Of a stretch of DNA of 64,000 nucleotides, positions 44,599-55,166 are shown piece after piece. Each line of letters begins with the position of its first letter. Position 1 is the first letter of the stretch. Origin of the DNA: Hyphomicrobium sp. NDB2Meth4 (GTDB taxonomy: Bacteria > Pseudomonadota > Alphaproteobacteria > Rhizobiales > Hyphomicrobiaceae); contig NZ_FPEJ01000005.1 in NCBI RefSeq assembly GCF_900117445.1, positions 186,001 through 250,000 of the forward strand. The letters are read 5' to 3'. Made by a program: the position numbers and the translations under genes. Under the pieces are notes generated by a model that did no database searches, was not told where the DNA came from, and saw only the letters and a list, made by a program, of their open reading frames with translations.

Positions 44599-44871
44599 TT
44601 AATTGAGAGCGTCCTTGAGACCCTTCGAGGGGCTGAACTTCGGCACTTTCGACGCCGGGATGTTGATCGTGGCGCCGGTCGCCGGGTTGCGGCCCTCGCG
44701 AGCCTTGCGCGCGGCAACCTTGAAGGTGCCGAAGTCCGGAATGCGGACCTCATGGCCTTCACGCATCGCGGTGCGGATGTGCTCGAGCACGGCATCCACC
44801 GCCACGGTGGCCTTGTCCTTCGTGAGCTCGGCTTCCTTCGCGACGGCGTCGATCAGATCTTTCTTGCTCAT
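44599..44871 (-). CDS. hupB: HU-type nucleoid protein
   Basis: ATG 44871 (MSKKDLIDAVAKEAELTKDK) gives 90 residues, the normal length for HU. The DNA-binding arm signature IPDFGTFKVAARKAREGRNP and TGATINIPASKVPKF is complete. It binds DNA without sequence preference and shapes the nucleoid. The gene follows lon on the same strand after a terminator, the usual order in proteobacteria. Confidence 0.96.
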   Translation of the reverse strand: MSKKDLIDAVAKEAELTKDKATVAVDAVLEHIRTAMREGHEVRIPDFGTFKVAARKAREGRNPATGATINIPASKVPKFSPSKGLKDALN

Positions 44872-45063
44872 ATCGTGTCCGTCCTTTGCATTCGGATTTG
44901 CGACTTGGGGGAGGAGTTGGCGGGAGTTAGGGGTCCGCCGTGTTGCTAAAGCCGCAACAGTGCGTGAGAGAAGCGCCCAATGACGGGCTGCGTCAAGGGG
45001 CAAAACCCCCGATTTTGCCCGAAAAACCTGGGGAAATGAACGTTTTGACGCGCACGGATCAGG

Positions 45064-45098
45064 AACAAGAAACCTCGCGGTTTGGTGGCCGCGAGGTT
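45064..45098 (-). terminator. Intrinsic terminator of lon
   Basis: A perfect 10-bp stem AACCTCGCGG / CCGCGAGGTT with an eight-base loop is followed on the minus strand by TCTTGTT. It lies about 57 bases after the lon stop. Confidence 0.85.
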
Positions 45099-45155
45099 AC
45101 TTGAGTTGCATCAAAAACTTATCAGCGCTCACCTTGGTGAATGCGCAGATGAGCG

Positions 45156-47579
45156 TCAGTGGGCAGTCACACGCGAACCGGCGTTTGCTTCTTCTGCCTT
45201 GACGGCAGCAGCCTCAGCCGCCTCGTCCCAGACGAGCCGTTCAGGCACACGCACCAGCGCCGCCTTCAGCACCTCGTCTACGCGCCCCACCGGGATGATC
45301 TCCATCTTGTTCTTAATCTCGACCGGAATCTCCGAGAGGTCCTTCACGTTCTCCTCGGGGATGATGACGGTCTTGATGCCACCGCGCAGCGCGGCAAGCA
45401 TCTTTTCCTTGAGACCACCGATCGGCAGAACCCTGCCGCGCAGCGTGATCTCGCCCGTCATCGCAACGTCCTTGCGCACCGGAATGCCCGTCAGCACCGA
45501 GACGATCGTGGTCGCCATGGCGACGCCTGCCGAGGGACCATCCTTCGGCGTCGCGCCCTCCGGCACGTGCACGTGGATGTCCTTCTTCTCGAACAGGGAC
45601 GGATGGATACCGAAGTCCACGCACCGCGAGCGCACGTAAGCGTTAGCGGCCTGGATCGACTCCTTCATCACGTCGCGCAAGTTGCCGGTGACCGACATCT
45701 TGCCCTTGCCCGGCATCATCACGCCTTCGATGGTCAGCAGCTCGCCGCCCACCTCGGTCCATGCAAGACCGGTGACGATACCCACCTGATCCTCGAGCTC
45801 GGCCTCGCCGTAGCGATACTTCGGCACGCCGAGGTACTGCTCGAGATTCGATGCAGTGACGACGACCGTCTTGTTCTGCGAGGTAAGGATCTCCTTCACA
45901 GCCTTGCGGGCGAGCTTGGCCACCTCGCGCTCGAGCGAGCGCACGCCCGCTTCACGCGTGTAGCGACGCACCAACTCCAGCAGCGCGCTGTCGTCGACGG
46001 TCCACTCGTTCTGCTCCAGACCATGCGCCTGACGCTGCCCCGGAATGAGGTGGCGTTTGGCGATCTCGATCTTCTCGTCCTCGGTGTAACCCGCAAGACG
46101 GATGATCTCCATGCGGTCCATCAGGGCCGGCGGAATGTTGAGCGTGTTGGCCGTCGTCACGAACATCACGTTCGACAGGTCGTAATCGACCTCGAGGTAA
46201 TGGTCGTTGAACGTGCCGTTCTGCTCAGGATCCAGCACCTCCAGCAGCGCCGCTGCCGGATCGCCCCGGAAGTCCGAGCCCATCTTGTCGATCTCGTCGA
46301 GCAGGAACAGCGGGTTGGTCCGCTTCGCCTTGCGCATCGACTGAATGACCTTGCCGGGCATCGAGCCGATATACGTGCGGCGGTGACCGCGCACCTCGGC
46401 CTCATCGCGCACGCCGCCGAGGCTCATGCGCACGAACTCACGGCCCGTGGCATTCGCGATCGACTTGCCGAGCGACGTCTTGCCGACGCCGGGCGGTCCG
46501 ACGAGGCACAGAATCGGGCCTTTCAGCTTGTTCGTGCGGGCCTGCACCGCGAGATACTCGAGGATGCGCTCCTTGACCTTCTCGAGACCATAGTGCTCCG
46601 CATCGAGAACCAGCTGGGCCTCGTCGAGATCCTTCTTGACCTTGCCCTTGATCCCCCACGGGATCGACAGCAGCCAGTCGAGATAGTTGCGCACGACGGT
46701 GGCTTCCGCCGACATCGGGCTCATCTGCTTGAGCTTCTTCAGCTCGGCAAGCGCCTTGTCGCGGGCCTCCTTCGAGAGCTTGGTGTTCTCGATCTTCTCT
46801 TCGAACTCGGCGATATCGTCGCGCTCGTCGCTGTCGCCGAGCTCCTTCTGGATCGCCTTCATCTGCTCGTTGAGATAGTACTCGCGCTGCGTCTTCTCCA
46901 TCTGGCGCTTCACGCGCGAACGGATCTTGCGCTCCACCTGCAGCACGGAGATCTCGCTCTCCATGAGCGTGTAGACGCGCTCCAGACGCTCGGAGATCGT
47001 CGAGGTCTCCAAGATCTCCTGCTTGTCGGCGATCTTGATCGCAAGATGCGAGGCGATCGTGTCGGCCAGCTTCGAGTAGTCCTCGATCTGCGCGACGTTG
47101 CCCAGCACTTCCGGCGAAATCTTCTTGTTGAGCTTCACATAGCTCTCGAACTGCGCGACCGCAGAACGGGCCAGCGCCTCGATCTCGTCCTTCGCGCCGA
47201 TCTCCTCCGGCACGGGCTCGACCTCGGCTTCGAAGTAGTTCGGGTTGTCCGTGTAGCGCTGGATGCGCGCGCGCGTCGTACCTTCGACGAGCACCTTCAC
47301 AGTGCCATCGGGCAGCTTCAACAGCTGCAGCACGGACGCAAGCGTACCGACCGGGTAGATCGCATCGGTCGCCGGATCATCGTCGCCAGCGTTCTTCTGC
47401 GCAGCAAGCAGGATGTGCTTGTCGGAGCGCATCACTTCTTCCAGCGCGTTGATCGACTTGTCGCGACCAACGAACAGCGGGACGATCATGTACGGGAACA
47501 CCACGATGTCGCGCAGCGGCAGGACCGGATAAAGACCCTTACCAGCCGTCTTGTCTTTGTTCTTCGTGTCGTCGCCCAT
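45156..47579 (-). CDS. lon: ATP-dependent protease La (Lon)
   Basis: ATG 47579 ([11 protein letters not shown]) gives 807 residues, full length for LonA. The N-terminal substrate domain starts with [20 protein letters not shown]. The AAA module has [15 protein letters not shown] and [11 protein letters not shown], and the serine-lysine protease domain has [11 protein letters not shown] (Ser) and [10 protein letters not shown] (Lys). It degrades misfolded and regulatory proteins in the cytoplasm. A consensus heat-shock promoter lies upstream. The 853-residue frame on the opposite strand is a shadow. Confidence 0.98.
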   Translation of the reverse strand: MGDDTKNKDKTAGKGLYPVLPLRDIVVFPYMIVPLFVGRDKSINALEEVMRSDKHILLAAQKNAGDDDPATDAIYPVGTLASVLQLLKLPDGTVKVLVEGTTRARIQRYTDNPNYFEAEVEPVPEEIGAKDEIEALARSAVAQFESYVKLNKKISPEVLGNVAQIEDYSKLADTIASHLAIKIADKQEILETSTISERLERVYTLMESEISVLQVERKIRSRVKRQMEKTQREYYLNEQMKAIQKELGDSDERDDIAEFEEKIENTKLSKEARDKALAELKKLKQMSPMSAEATVVRNYLDWLLSIPWGIKGKVKKDLDEAQLVLDAEHYGLEKVKERILEYLAVQARTNKLKGPILCLVGPPGVGKTSLGKSIANATGREFVRMSLGGVRDEAEVRGHRRTYIGSMPGKVIQSMRKAKRTNPLFLLDEIDKMGSDFRGDPAAALLEVLDPEQNGTFNDHYLEVDYDLSNVMFVTTANTLNIPPALMDRMEIIRLAGYTEDEKIEIAKRHLIPGQRQAHGLEQNEWTVDDSALLELVRRYTREAGVRSLEREVAKLARKAVKEILTSQNKTVVVTASNLEQYLGVPKYRYGEAELEDQVGIVTGLAWTEVGGELLTIEGVMMPGKGKMSVTGNLRDVMKESIQAANAYVRSRCVDFGIHPSLFEKKDIHVHVPEGATPKDGPSAGVAMATTIVSVLTGIPVRKDVAMTGEITLRGRVLPIGGLKEKMLAALRGGIKTVIIPEENVKDLSEIPVEIKNKMEIIPVGRVDEVLKAALVRVPERLVWDEAAEAAAVKAEEANAGSRVTAH

Positions 47580-47766
47580 TTCGCTACCTATCGTGGCCGC
47601 CTGCAATTTCGCCTCAACGCAATGCCGCAGCATAGCCTATCGGCGCTCATCCAGGACATCGAAGTCGCAAGCCCTGGCCGTTTTGAGGCAGAGATCGCAT
47701 CAGCCTCTATGCGTTTCTGACCTCAACCCACAACTCCGCAGCATCGCAGAGGCAGAGGCCCTTTTG

Positions 47767-47794
47767 AAATGGGGCCGTCTGCCGCTGGATCAAG
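47767..47794 (-). promoter_or_regulatory. Sigma-32-type heat-shock promoter of lon
   Basis: On the minus strand CTTGATC (47794-47788), a 13-base spacer and CCCCATTT (47774-47767) match the E. coli sigma-32 consensus CTTGAAA-N13-15-CCCCATNT nearly perfectly. The expected start of transcription lies about 180 bases before the lon ATG. Confidence 0.75.
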
Positions 47795-47833
47795 AGCCGC
47801 CCGCCAACAGGCGCGCGACAGAATATTTCCGGT

Positions 47834-47860
47834 GAAAAGAGTCGCCAACCCTCCGGCGAC
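47834..47860 (-). terminator. Terminator of clpX
   Basis: On the minus strand the stem GTCGCC / GGCGAC with loop GGAGGGTT is followed by TCTTTTC. It begins seven bases after the clpX stop and separates clpX from the lon promoter. Confidence 0.75.
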
Positions 47861-47867
47861 CCCACGA

Positions 47868-49121
47868 TCAAGACGCGCTCGATCCCTTTTCATCCACCCG
47901 GTCGGAGTAGATGCGCAACGGACGCGCACTGCCCTCCACGACTTCCGGGCCGATGACGACTTCTTCGACGCCCTTGAGTGCTGGCAAATCGAACATGGTG
48001 TCGAGCAGGATGCCTTCCATGATGGAGCGCAGACCGCGAGCACCCGTCTTGCGCTCGATCGCCTTGCGGGCAATCGCCTTGAGCGCATCCGTTGTGATCG
48101 TCAGCTTGACGTCTTCCATCTCGAACAGGCGCTGATACTGCTTAACCAGCGCGTTCTTCGGCTCCATGAGGATCTGCACGAGAGCATCCTCGTCGAGGTC
48201 TTCGAGCGTCGCGATGACCGGCAGACGACCGATGAACTCGGGGATAAGCCCGAACTTCAACAGATCCTCCGGCTCGACGCCGCGCAGAACCTCGCCAGTG
48301 CGGCGCTCGTCAGCTCCGATGACCTTCGCACCGAAGCCGATCGACGTGCCCTTGCCGCGGCGAGAGATGATCTTCTCCAGACCCGCAAACGCGCCACCGC
48401 AAATGAACAGGATGTTCGTCGTGTCGACCTGCAGGAACTCCTGCTGAGGATGCTTGCGGCCGCCCTGCGGAGGCACGGAGGCAACGGTGCCTTCCATGAT
48501 CTTCAGCAGTGCCTGCTGCACGCCCTCGCCCGACACATCGCGCGTGATCGACGGGTTGTCGGACTTGCGCGAGATCTTGTCGACCTCGTCGATGTAGACG
48601 ATGCCGCGCTGCGCCCGCTCGACGTTGTAGTCGGCGTTCTGCAGCAGCTTCAGAATGATGTTCTCGACGTCCTCGCCGACATAGCCCGCCTCGGTGAGAG
48701 TCGTGGCGTCGGCCATGGTGAACGGAACGTCCAGCATGCGCGCCAGGGTCTGGGCCAGAAGCGTCTTACCGCAGCCGGTCGGACCAACGAGCAGAATGTT
48801 CGACTTCGCCAACTCGACGTCGTTGTTCTTCGACGCGTGGTTGAGGCGCTTGTAGTGGTTGTGAACCGCCACTGACAGCACGCGCTTTGCGTGGTCCTGG
48901 CCGATGACATACGAGTCGAGGACCGTGGAAATTTCCTGCGGGGTCGGCACGCCGTCGCGAGACTTCACCAGGGTGTTCTTGTTCTCTTCCCGGATGATGT
49001 CCATGCACAGCTCGACGCATTCATCGCAGATGAACACGGTCGGTCCGGCAATCAGCTTGCGAACCTCATGCTGGCTCTTGCCGCAAAACGAGCAATAGAG
49101 AGTGTTTTTCTCTTGAGCCAT
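47868..49121 (-). CDS. clpX: ClpX unfoldase subunit of ClpXP
   Basis: This 417-residue protein has the N-terminal zinc finger ([11 protein letters not shown]...CDECVELC), Walker A ([12 protein letters not shown]), Walker B ([13 protein letters not shown]) and the IGF loop (SIGFGAKV) that docks to ClpP. It unfolds tagged substrates and feeds them to ClpP. The order tig-clpP-clpX-lon is conserved. A gap of 344 bases separates it from clpP, so it may have its own promoter. Confidence 0.98.
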   Translation of the reverse strand: MAQEKNTLYCSFCGKSQHEVRKLIAGPTVFICDECVELCMDIIREENKNTLVKSRDGVPTPQEISTVLDSYVIGQDHAKRVLSVAVHNHYKRLNHASKNNDVELAKSNILLVGPTGCGKTLLAQTLARMLDVPFTMADATTLTEAGYVGEDVENIILKLLQNADYNVERAQRGIVYIDEVDKISRKSDNPSITRDVSGEGVQQALLKIMEGTVASVPPQGGRKHPQQEFLQVDTTNILFICGGAFAGLEKIISRRGKGTSIGFGAKVIGADERRTGEVLRGVEPEDLLKFGLIPEFIGRLPVIATLEDLDEDALVQILMEPKNALVKQYQRLFEMEDVKLTITTDALKAIARKAIERKTGARGLRSIMEGILLDTMFDLPALKGVEEVVIGPEVVEGSARPLRIYSDRVDEKGSSAS

Positions 49122-49465
49122 CTCGGATGTCTTACCCCTCCTCGGGCTGCTGTGCGCCGAACCGCCGACGCTCGCCTTGGAAAGATTCCTGTCTCAGCCG
49201 CCCTGTGCGGAGCGCGGGTCCGAGTCCATTACAGTGATCTGAGCACGCTAGCGTTCACCAGATCAAGATTGGATTAACGGATATCCGCCCACACGCTACT
49301 GAAGCGACCCGATTACCACAGTTTTATGGCGTTCCCCTGGTTAGCCGTAACATCGGCTTTCCAACGGTGCCACGCTGACCTCAGCCAACCCAGCATGACC
49401 TCACCTGGACGGGGAGGCAAGCGCCCCGTCCACCCTGCGGCCATTCGGCTTGTCGGTTAAGCGTA
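49122..49465. other. clpP-clpX intergenic region with hairpin
   Basis: No gene is seen. An 8-bp hairpin (GGACGGGG at 49407-49414, CCCCGTCC at 49424-49431) lies just after the clpP stop on the minus strand but lacks a T run, so it may be an mRNA end or an attenuator. The rest probably holds the clpX promoter, which I could not define. Confidence 0.5.
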
Positions 49466-50116
49466 TCAGGCCTCGGACTTGCCCTCGATCGGGCCAAAAT
49501 CGGCCTCATCGCGGCTCGTTAGAACCTTATCAATAATCCCGAAGTCTTTAGCCTGCTCTGCAGTCATGAAGTAGTCACGGTCGAGCGTGCGTTCAATGAC
49601 TTCGTAGGGCTGATTGGTGTGCTTGACGTACACTTCGTTGAGCCGCCGCTTCATCTTGATGATGTCCTCGGCGTGGCGCTCGATGTCGGAGGCCTGGCCC
49701 GAGAAGCCGCCGGAAGGCTGATGCACCATGATCCGGGCGTTCGGCAGCGCATAACGCAGGCCCTTGGCCCCCGCGCACAGCAGCAGCGAGCCCATCGAAG
49801 CCGCCTGGCCGATGCACAGCGTGGCGATCTGCGGCCGGATGAATTGCATCGTGTCGTAAATCGCCATGCCCGCCGTGACGACACCGCCCGGCGAGTTGAT
49901 GTACATGGAGATTTCCTTCTTCGGGTTCTCCGCTTCGAGGAACAAAAGCTGCATGCAGATCGACGCAGCCATGTGGTCCTCGATCGGACCCGTCACGAAG
50001 ATAATGCGCTCCTTGAGCAGGCGCGATGGCAGATCATAGCCACGCTCGCCCCGGTTGGTCTGCTCGACCACCATCGGCCAGAACGTGTTCGTCAAGGTGC
50101 TGACCGGGTCGCGCAT
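49466..50116 (-). CDS. clpP: ClpP peptidase subunit
   Basis: The 216-residue protein has the S14 catalytic elements: Ser in [14 protein letters not shown], His in [10 protein letters not shown], and the Asp further on near [28 protein letters not shown] precedes the start. It forms the tetradecameric proteolytic chamber used with ClpX and ClpA. Confidence 0.97.
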   Translation of the reverse strand: MRDPVSTLTNTFWPMVVEQTNRGERGYDLPSRLLKERIIFVTGPIEDHMAASICMQLLFLEAENPKKEISMYINSPGGVVTAGMAIYDTMQFIRPQIATLCIGQAASMGSLLLCAGAKGLRYALPNARIMVHQPSGGFSGQASDIERHAEDIIKMKRRLNEVYVKHTNQPYEVIERTLDRDYFMTAEQAKDFGIIDKVLTSRDEADFGPIEGKSEA

Positions 50117-50245
50117 CGTCGTCTTCCTTTGCTTCGATCGTGGGGAGCGCGCGGCACTCGAATCGCGCCGCGCTGCTTTGTACTTTCTTGGGCAGTGCCG
50201 CCCTCGGGCGCAAGCCCCACCTGGGGGCCGGCGAACCTATATAGG

Positions 50246-50280
50246 AAGCCCCGAAGCCGAATAGTAAGCCCCGAAGCCGA
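50246..50280. repeat. Two-copy direct repeat between tig and clpP
   Basis: AAGCCCCGAAGCCGA occurs twice (50246-50260 and 50266-50280) with a 20-base period, ending exactly at the tig stop codon. Confidence 0.8.
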
Positions 50281-51636
50281 TTACGCCTCCTCGGCTTCGT
50301 CCGGCCGCTTGAAAAGCTCGTCCTTGGAGACTTTTTTCTCCACCGGTTTCGCCTTGTCGATGATGAAGTCGACCACCTTGTCCTCGAAAAGCGGCGCCCG
50401 CAGCTCGGCCAGCGCGCCGGGGTTCTTCTCGTAGTATTCGTAGACGGCCTTCTCCTGACCCGGGAATCGGCGCGCCTGCTCCATGAGCGCACGGCGCATC
50501 TCGTCCTGGGTGATCTTCAGCTCGTTCTTCTCGGCGATCTCGCCGATCACCAGCCCAAGGCGCACGCGGCGCTCGGCGATCTTGCGATACTCCTCGCGCG
50601 TCTCCTCCTCGGACTTGCCCTCGTCCGCAAAGGTCTTGCCCGCGCTCTTCAGGTTGGCCTCGAGCTGCTGCCAGATGCCGGCAAACTCGCTGTCGACCAG
50701 CGATGGAGGAAGCTCGAACGAATGCGCCTTCTCCAGCGCATCGAGCAACTGCCGCTTCAGCTTCGAGCGCGCGACGTTGCCGTACTCACGAGCAATCTGC
50801 TCCTTCACTAAGCCCTTGAGCTGCTCGACACTTTCCGCACCCAGCGTCTTGGCGAACTCATCGTTCACCTCGGGGCGAACCGGGCTCGCAACCTCCTTTA
50901 CCTTCACCTCGAAGACAGCGGCCTTGCCGGCCAGCGTCGCGACCGGGTAGTCGGCCGGGAAGGTCGCCTCGACGTTGCGCTCATCGCCCGCCTTCACGCC
51001 AAGAAGCCCGTCCTCGAAACCCGGGATGAAATTGGCTTCGCCCAGTACGATCGGCGCCGCCTCGGCGCTGCCGCCCTCGAAGGCCTCGCCGTCGATCTTG
51101 CCCACGAAGTCGATCGTCACGCGATCGCCCTTCTCGGCAGCCCGCGCCTCGTCCGGCGCAAAGGTAAGGCTGCGCGAAACCAGCTGCTGGATGCCTTCCT
51201 CGACCGCCGAATCCTCGACGTCCGCAACCAGCTGCTCCAACTTCAGCTTCGTGAAATCCGTCAGCTCGATCGCCGGCAGCACCTCGAACGTCATCGAATA
51301 CGAGAGGTCGGCCTTGCCCGACAGCACCCGCTCGATCTCGTCCTGGTCTTCCGGCAGGCTGACATTCGGCTGCATCGCGGCGCGTTCGTTGCGCTCGGCG
51401 ATCGCCTTGTTCGACGATTCGCGCACGGCTTCCTGCAGCACCTCGACCATGAGCGAGCGGCCGTACATCTTCTTCAGATGCGGCACCGGCACTTTGCCCT
51501 TGCGGAAGCCCTTGAGCTGAACGCGGTCCTTGATCTCGTCCAGGCGATCGTCGAAGCGCTTGCCGAGTTCACCCGCCGGCACAACGACTTGCAGCGTCCG
51601 CTTCAGACCCTCGCTGCTGGTTTCGGTAATCTGCAT
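50281..51636 (-). CDS. tig: Trigger factor
   Basis: This 451-residue ribosome-associated chaperone has the ribosome-binding loop region (LKGFRKGKVP, about residues 39-48), the FKBP-type isomerase domain (GDRVTIDFVGKIDGEAFEGG) and a long helical C-terminal domain. It assists folding of nascent chains. It is the first gene of the tig-clpP-clpX-lon group and follows tRNA-Leu on the same strand. Confidence 0.97.
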   Translation of the reverse strand: MQITETSSEGLKRTLQVVVPAGELGKRFDDRLDEIKDRVQLKGFRKGKVPVPHLKKMYGRSLMVEVLQEAVRESSNKAIAERNERAAMQPNVSLPEDQDEIERVLSGKADLSYSMTFEVLPAIELTDFTKLKLEQLVADVEDSAVEEGIQQLVSRSLTFAPDEARAAEKGDRVTIDFVGKIDGEAFEGGSAEAAPIVLGEANFIPGFEDGLLGVKAGDERNVEATFPADYPVATLAGKAAVFEVKVKEVASPVRPEVNDEFAKTLGAESVEQLKGLVKEQIAREYGNVARSKLKRQLLDALEKAHSFELPPSLVDSEFAGIWQQLEANLKSAGKTFADEGKSEEETREEYRKIAERRVRLGLVIGEIAEKNELKITQDEMRRALMEQARRFPGQEKAVYEYYEKNPGALAELRAPLFEDKVVDFIIDKAKPVEKKVSKDELFKRPDEAEEA

Positions 51637-51689
51637 TGCTCTCCAACCTGCTCGTAAACCCGACGGGCTCCGTTCCTATCGCCAAAGCG

Positions 51690-51774
<85 letters not shown>

Positions 51775-52220
51775 GCGTCGCCCCCGCCTCAGGCCGGCCA
51801 GAAGCCAGTCCATCTCACCTTTTTAGGGTAAGTCGCTGCGGCTGTCGGGATCGATCGGCGAAGGTATATCTGCCTGGACCCGCAAAAGGCAACGCCCTTT
51901 GCCGCACCCGCGGCGGAACGCATCGCCGGCCCCTCGACCTGGCACCTGGCACCCCATTTGCCCACATTGCCTTTGCAGCGGGTTCAGCCCCTAAAATTAG
52001 TAAATTCCCCGGCAGGCCAATCCCAACTGGGCCGAAGCGATGGAAACGAAAATCCAGCGCGCCCTGCCACCGCGGCGACGCCTTGGCTCTACCACCTCGA
52101 CCAGCCGCGCCAACGAGGCTCTGGCGTGATCGATCAAGAGCGCTGACAATCCCCGCAAACACCCGGCACTCGATCACATTCCACCGAAACTGGGGCCCGC
52201 GTCCCCAACGGAGCACTCTC
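51775..52220. other. Intergenic between tRNA-Leu and the cysteine synthase gene
   Basis: No gene is recognised here. An AT-rich island (TAAAATTAGTAAATT) near 51994 may belong to the cysteine synthase promoter. Open frames have no family features. Confidence 0.5.
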
Positions 52221-53261
52221 TTGCAACCATGTTCCAGCGTCGTCGCCGCCGTCGGCCACACGCCCCTCATCCGCCTGCGCCGCCCATCTGAAGAAACCGG
52301 CTGCACCATCCTCGGCAAGGCCGAGTTCATGAACCCGGGCGCCTCCGTGAAAGACCGCGCCGCCCTGGGCATCCTCACCGAGGCCATGGAAAGCGGACGC
52401 TTGAAGCCCGGCGGCACCGTGGTCGAGGGCACCGCGGGCAACACCGGAATCGGCCTGACCGTGCTCGGCAACGCCCTCGGGCTGCGCACGGTCATTGTCA
52501 TTCCCGATACTCAGTCCCAGGAGAAGAAGGACACTCTCCGCCTGCTCGGAGCCGAGGTCGTCGAGGTTCCTGCGGTCCCTTACAAGAACCCCAATAACTA
52601 CGTCCGCTACTCCCAGCGCCTTGCTGAGACTCTTGCCGCCACTGAGCCGAACGGCGCTGTCTGGGCAAACCAGTTCGATAACGTTGCAAACCGCGACATC
52701 CACACGAGAACGACGGCGGTTGAGATTTGGGACGGCACAGAGGGCCGCATCGATGGCTTCGTCTCCGCGGTCGGCTCCGGAGGCACGCTCGGCGGAGTTT
52801 CCCGCGGCCTGAAAGACAGACGCGACGGCATTCGCATCGCGCTCGCCGATCCCTTCGGCTCCGCGCTCTACTCTTACTACACCACCGGCGAGCTCAAGGC
52901 CGAGGGCTCCTCCATCACCGAGGGCATTGGCCAAGGCCGCATCACCAAGAACCTCGAGGACGCGCCCATCGACACTGCCTTCCGCATCTCCGACGAGGAA
53001 GCTCTGAACGTCGTCTTCTACCTGACGCGAGAAGAGGGCCTCTGTGTCGGCGCCTCGAGCGGCGTCAACGTCGCCGGTGCCGTGCGCCTCGCCCGCGAGC
53101 TGGGGCCCGGTCACACGATCGTGACGATGTTGTGCGACAGCGGCACCCGCTATCAGTCGCGATTGTTCAACCCCGGGTTCCTGGAAAGCAAATCTCTCCC
53201 CGTGCCGTCGTGGCTCAAGGGGGAAAAATCGCCACTTCCCGAGGTTTTTGCCTCAACCTGA
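52221..53261 (+). CDS. cysK: Cysteine synthase A-type PLP enzyme
   Basis: The conserved N-terminus requires a start near TTG 52221, which has GGAG seven bases upstream; 346 residues result. The PLP lysine lies in NPGASVKDRAA, the phosphate loop in GTAGNTGIGLT, and the substrate region in SAVGSGGTLGG. It makes cysteine from O-acetylserine and sulfide; a cystathionine beta-synthase-like role cannot be excluded. The upstream open frame that runs back to 51636 is not coding. Confidence 0.92.
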   Translation: MQPCSSVVAAVGHTPLIRLRRPSEETGCTILGKAEFMNPGASVKDRAALGILTEAMESGRLKPGGTVVEGTAGNTGIGLTVLGNALGLRTVIVIPDTQSQEKKDTLRLLGAEVVEVPAVPYKNPNNYVRYSQRLAETLAATEPNGAVWANQFDNVANRDIHTRTTAVEIWDGTEGRIDGFVSAVGSGGTLGGVSRGLKDRRDGIRIALADPFGSALYSYYTTGELKAEGSSITEGIGQGRITKNLEDAPIDTAFRISDEEALNVVFYLTREEGLCVGASSGVNVAGAVRLARELGPGHTIVTMLCDSGTRYQSRLFNPGFLESKSLPVPSWLKGEKSPLPEVFAST

Positions 53262-53385
53262 CCTCGTTTGGACGGGAGAAGCGGTCGCCATCCTTGCGGC
53301 CCACGCCGCTTTTGCCTATGTCGCTAGCAAGCGCGGCCAAACAAGCCGTGCGCGGATAGTTCACGCTGATGTAAGAGAGGGAAAC

Positions 53386-54258
53386 GTGCTGGAGAGCGCC
53401 AAGAAGTGGATCGTCGAGACAGACTGGCTCGCTTCGCATCTAGACGCCCCTGACCTTGTGATCTTCGATGCCAGCTGGCATCTGCCGACCGCCGGTCGCG
53501 ATCCCAAAGCGGAGTACATGCAGGAGCACATCCCCGGCGCGCTCTTCTTCGATATCGACGACCTCACTGACGAGAAATCATCTCTACCGCACATGCTGCC
53601 CTCGACGGTGAAGTTCGCCTCGCGCATGAAGAAGATGGGCGTCGGCGACGGCATGCGCATCGTCGTCTACGACACGCTGGGTCTCTTCTCCGCCGCCCGT
53701 GCCTGGTGGACGTTCCGCGCCATGGGCCACGAGGACGTTGCCGTTCTCAACGGCGGCCTGAAGAAGTGGAAGGCCGAAGGGCGCGAGACCGAGGATGGCC
53801 CGCCCATCAAGCGCACCGAGCGGCACTTCTCTCCGTTGCTCAATGCTTCGCTGATACGTGACATCGACGACGTGAAGAAGGTCGTCGCCAAGAACACCTC
53901 TCAGATCGTCGACGCACGGCCCGCCCCGCGCTTTGAAGGCACCGAGCCCGAGCCGCGTCCCGGACTGCGCTCCGGCCACATCCCCGGCGCCCGCAACGTT
54001 CCCTCGCAAACGCTGATCAACGCTGACGGCACCCTCAAGTCGGAAGCCGAACTCGCCAAGATCTTTGCCGAAGCCGGCATCGATCCCCGCCAGCCCATCG
54101 TCACCACTTGCGGCTCGGGCGTCACCGCTTCGATCCTGTCGCTCGCCTTAGCCGTGCTGGGTCAGACGAATGCAGCCGTCTACGACGGAAGCTGGGCCGA
54201 GTGGGGCGCCGACCAATCCGTGCCCGTCGAGACCGGCCCCGCTCGCGAACTCGCCTAA
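53386..54258 (+). CDS. sseA: 3-mercaptopyruvate sulfurtransferase
   Basis: GTG 53386 with GAGAGGG upstream gives a 290-residue protein of two rhodanese domains. The active Cys lies in TTCGSGVTAS, the CGSGVTA form typical of mercaptopyruvate rather than thiosulfate sulfurtransferases. The first domain has VIFDASWHLPTAGRDPK and HIPGALFFDIDDL. It moves sulfur from mercaptopyruvate to thiols or cyanide and may cooperate with cysteine metabolism by its neighbour. Confidence 0.93.
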   Translation: MLESAKKWIVETDWLASHLDAPDLVIFDASWHLPTAGRDPKAEYMQEHIPGALFFDIDDLTDEKSSLPHMLPSTVKFASRMKKMGVGDGMRIVVYDTLGLFSAARAWWTFRAMGHEDVAVLNGGLKKWKAEGRETEDGPPIKRTERHFSPLLNASLIRDIDDVKKVVAKNTSQIVDARPAPRFEGTEPEPRPGLRSGHIPGARNVPSQTLINADGTLKSEAELAKIFAEAGIDPRQPIVTTCGSGVTASILSLALAVLGQTNAAVYDGSWAEWGADQSVPVETGPARELA

Positions 54259-54324
54259 CCTCGCAAACAATCAGGGCCGGACGCCAACAGCGACTGGCCC
54301 AACCTTGATCCCACGACTCCCGCT

Positions 54325-54371
54325 TCGCCGCCGTCAGGCGGCAGGCGCCAAGGGCGCCCGGCGCGTGCGCC
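54325..54371. repeat. REP-like dispersed repeat, copy 2
   Basis: This segment (CAGGCGGCAGGCGCCAAGGG then CGCCCGGCGCGTGCGCC) is a near copy of 44429-44475, about 10 kb away, with a few substitutions and single-base gaps. Both lie between genes and are partly palindromic. Confidence 0.65.
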
Positions 54372-54435
54372 AGCTATCCACCGGCACTATGATCGCCGCA
54401 CACCAAGCGTGTCGAAGCTCGTGTCACCTACTCAA

Positions 54436-54858
54436 TCAAGACCTGCACTGCGGGTTCATGTAGTACGTGATCATCAGGAACGACATCAGGATCGCCGAGC
54501 CCAAACCCGCAACAGTCCCGACCCACTCCGGCGCAAAATTGCCGCCCGCCTGATCCAACAGCTCTTTGCCTGGCAAGCTGCCGGCAATCGAAGCAATCGC
54601 CGAATAGACCACCACCACCATCGGTATTCTGAAGTCGTCGGGCCCGACGCCGGCCACGCGGTTCAGCAGCTTGTTGCGCACGACCACCGCGGCGATGGTG
54701 GCAACGAAACCCGCGACCATCGCCAGCACGGCCGGATTGGTCGAATACCCGATCAAGCGACCGACGATTGCACCCACGGCAGCCGCCACCAGCAGCATCA
54801 CGATGAGGCTCGCCGATGTCGAACCCTGCGGCCTTGCCGTTGAAATGACCTGTGCCAT
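54436..54858 (-). CDS. Hypothetical membrane protein
   Basis: ATG 54858 (MAQVISTARPQG) gives 140 residues with about four membrane helices (LIVMLLVAAAVGAIVGRLIG, VLAMVAGFVATIAAVVV, IPMVVVVYSAIASIAGS, GTVAGLGSAILMSFLMITYY). No family was recognised. It is convergent with sseA. Function unknown. Confidence 0.75.
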   Translation of the reverse strand: MAQVISTARPQGSTSASLIVMLLVAAAVGAIVGRLIGYSTNPAVLAMVAGFVATIAAVVVRNKLLNRVAGVGPDDFRIPMVVVVYSAIASIAGSLPGKELLDQAGGNFAPEWVGTVAGLGSAILMSFLMITYYMNPQCRS

Positions 54859-55166
54859 TGAGCAATCCTTCTGTGACTGTGCGAGCCTCCGACCGAGGCT
54901 TCGCACGCCAGCGAAGACGCAAAGCTCGGGCCGGGCAAAGCCTACCCGCAGGCATCGCTACGATGGCGCCAACGCGTCTGTTGCCACTCGACTAAAATTA
55001 GAACCGAGCAAGCGCCGACTTATTCTCGCGATCAACGGCAGATATTCGCAGCGCGACGCGTGACTGGCTCCGGCGCCGCACCCGGCATATATGGGAACAT
55101 CCGAACCTGTTGCGTCGCCCGGAACGTCCAACAACACGCAAAGCCGCACACAAAGGTAGAGGCCCA

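Noticed and set aside
45159-47720. Open frame of 853 codons on the plus strand
   Set aside because: It is antisense to lon over its full length and its His/Asp/Arg-rich sequence reflects the codon bias of lon. No binding site or conserved motif is present.
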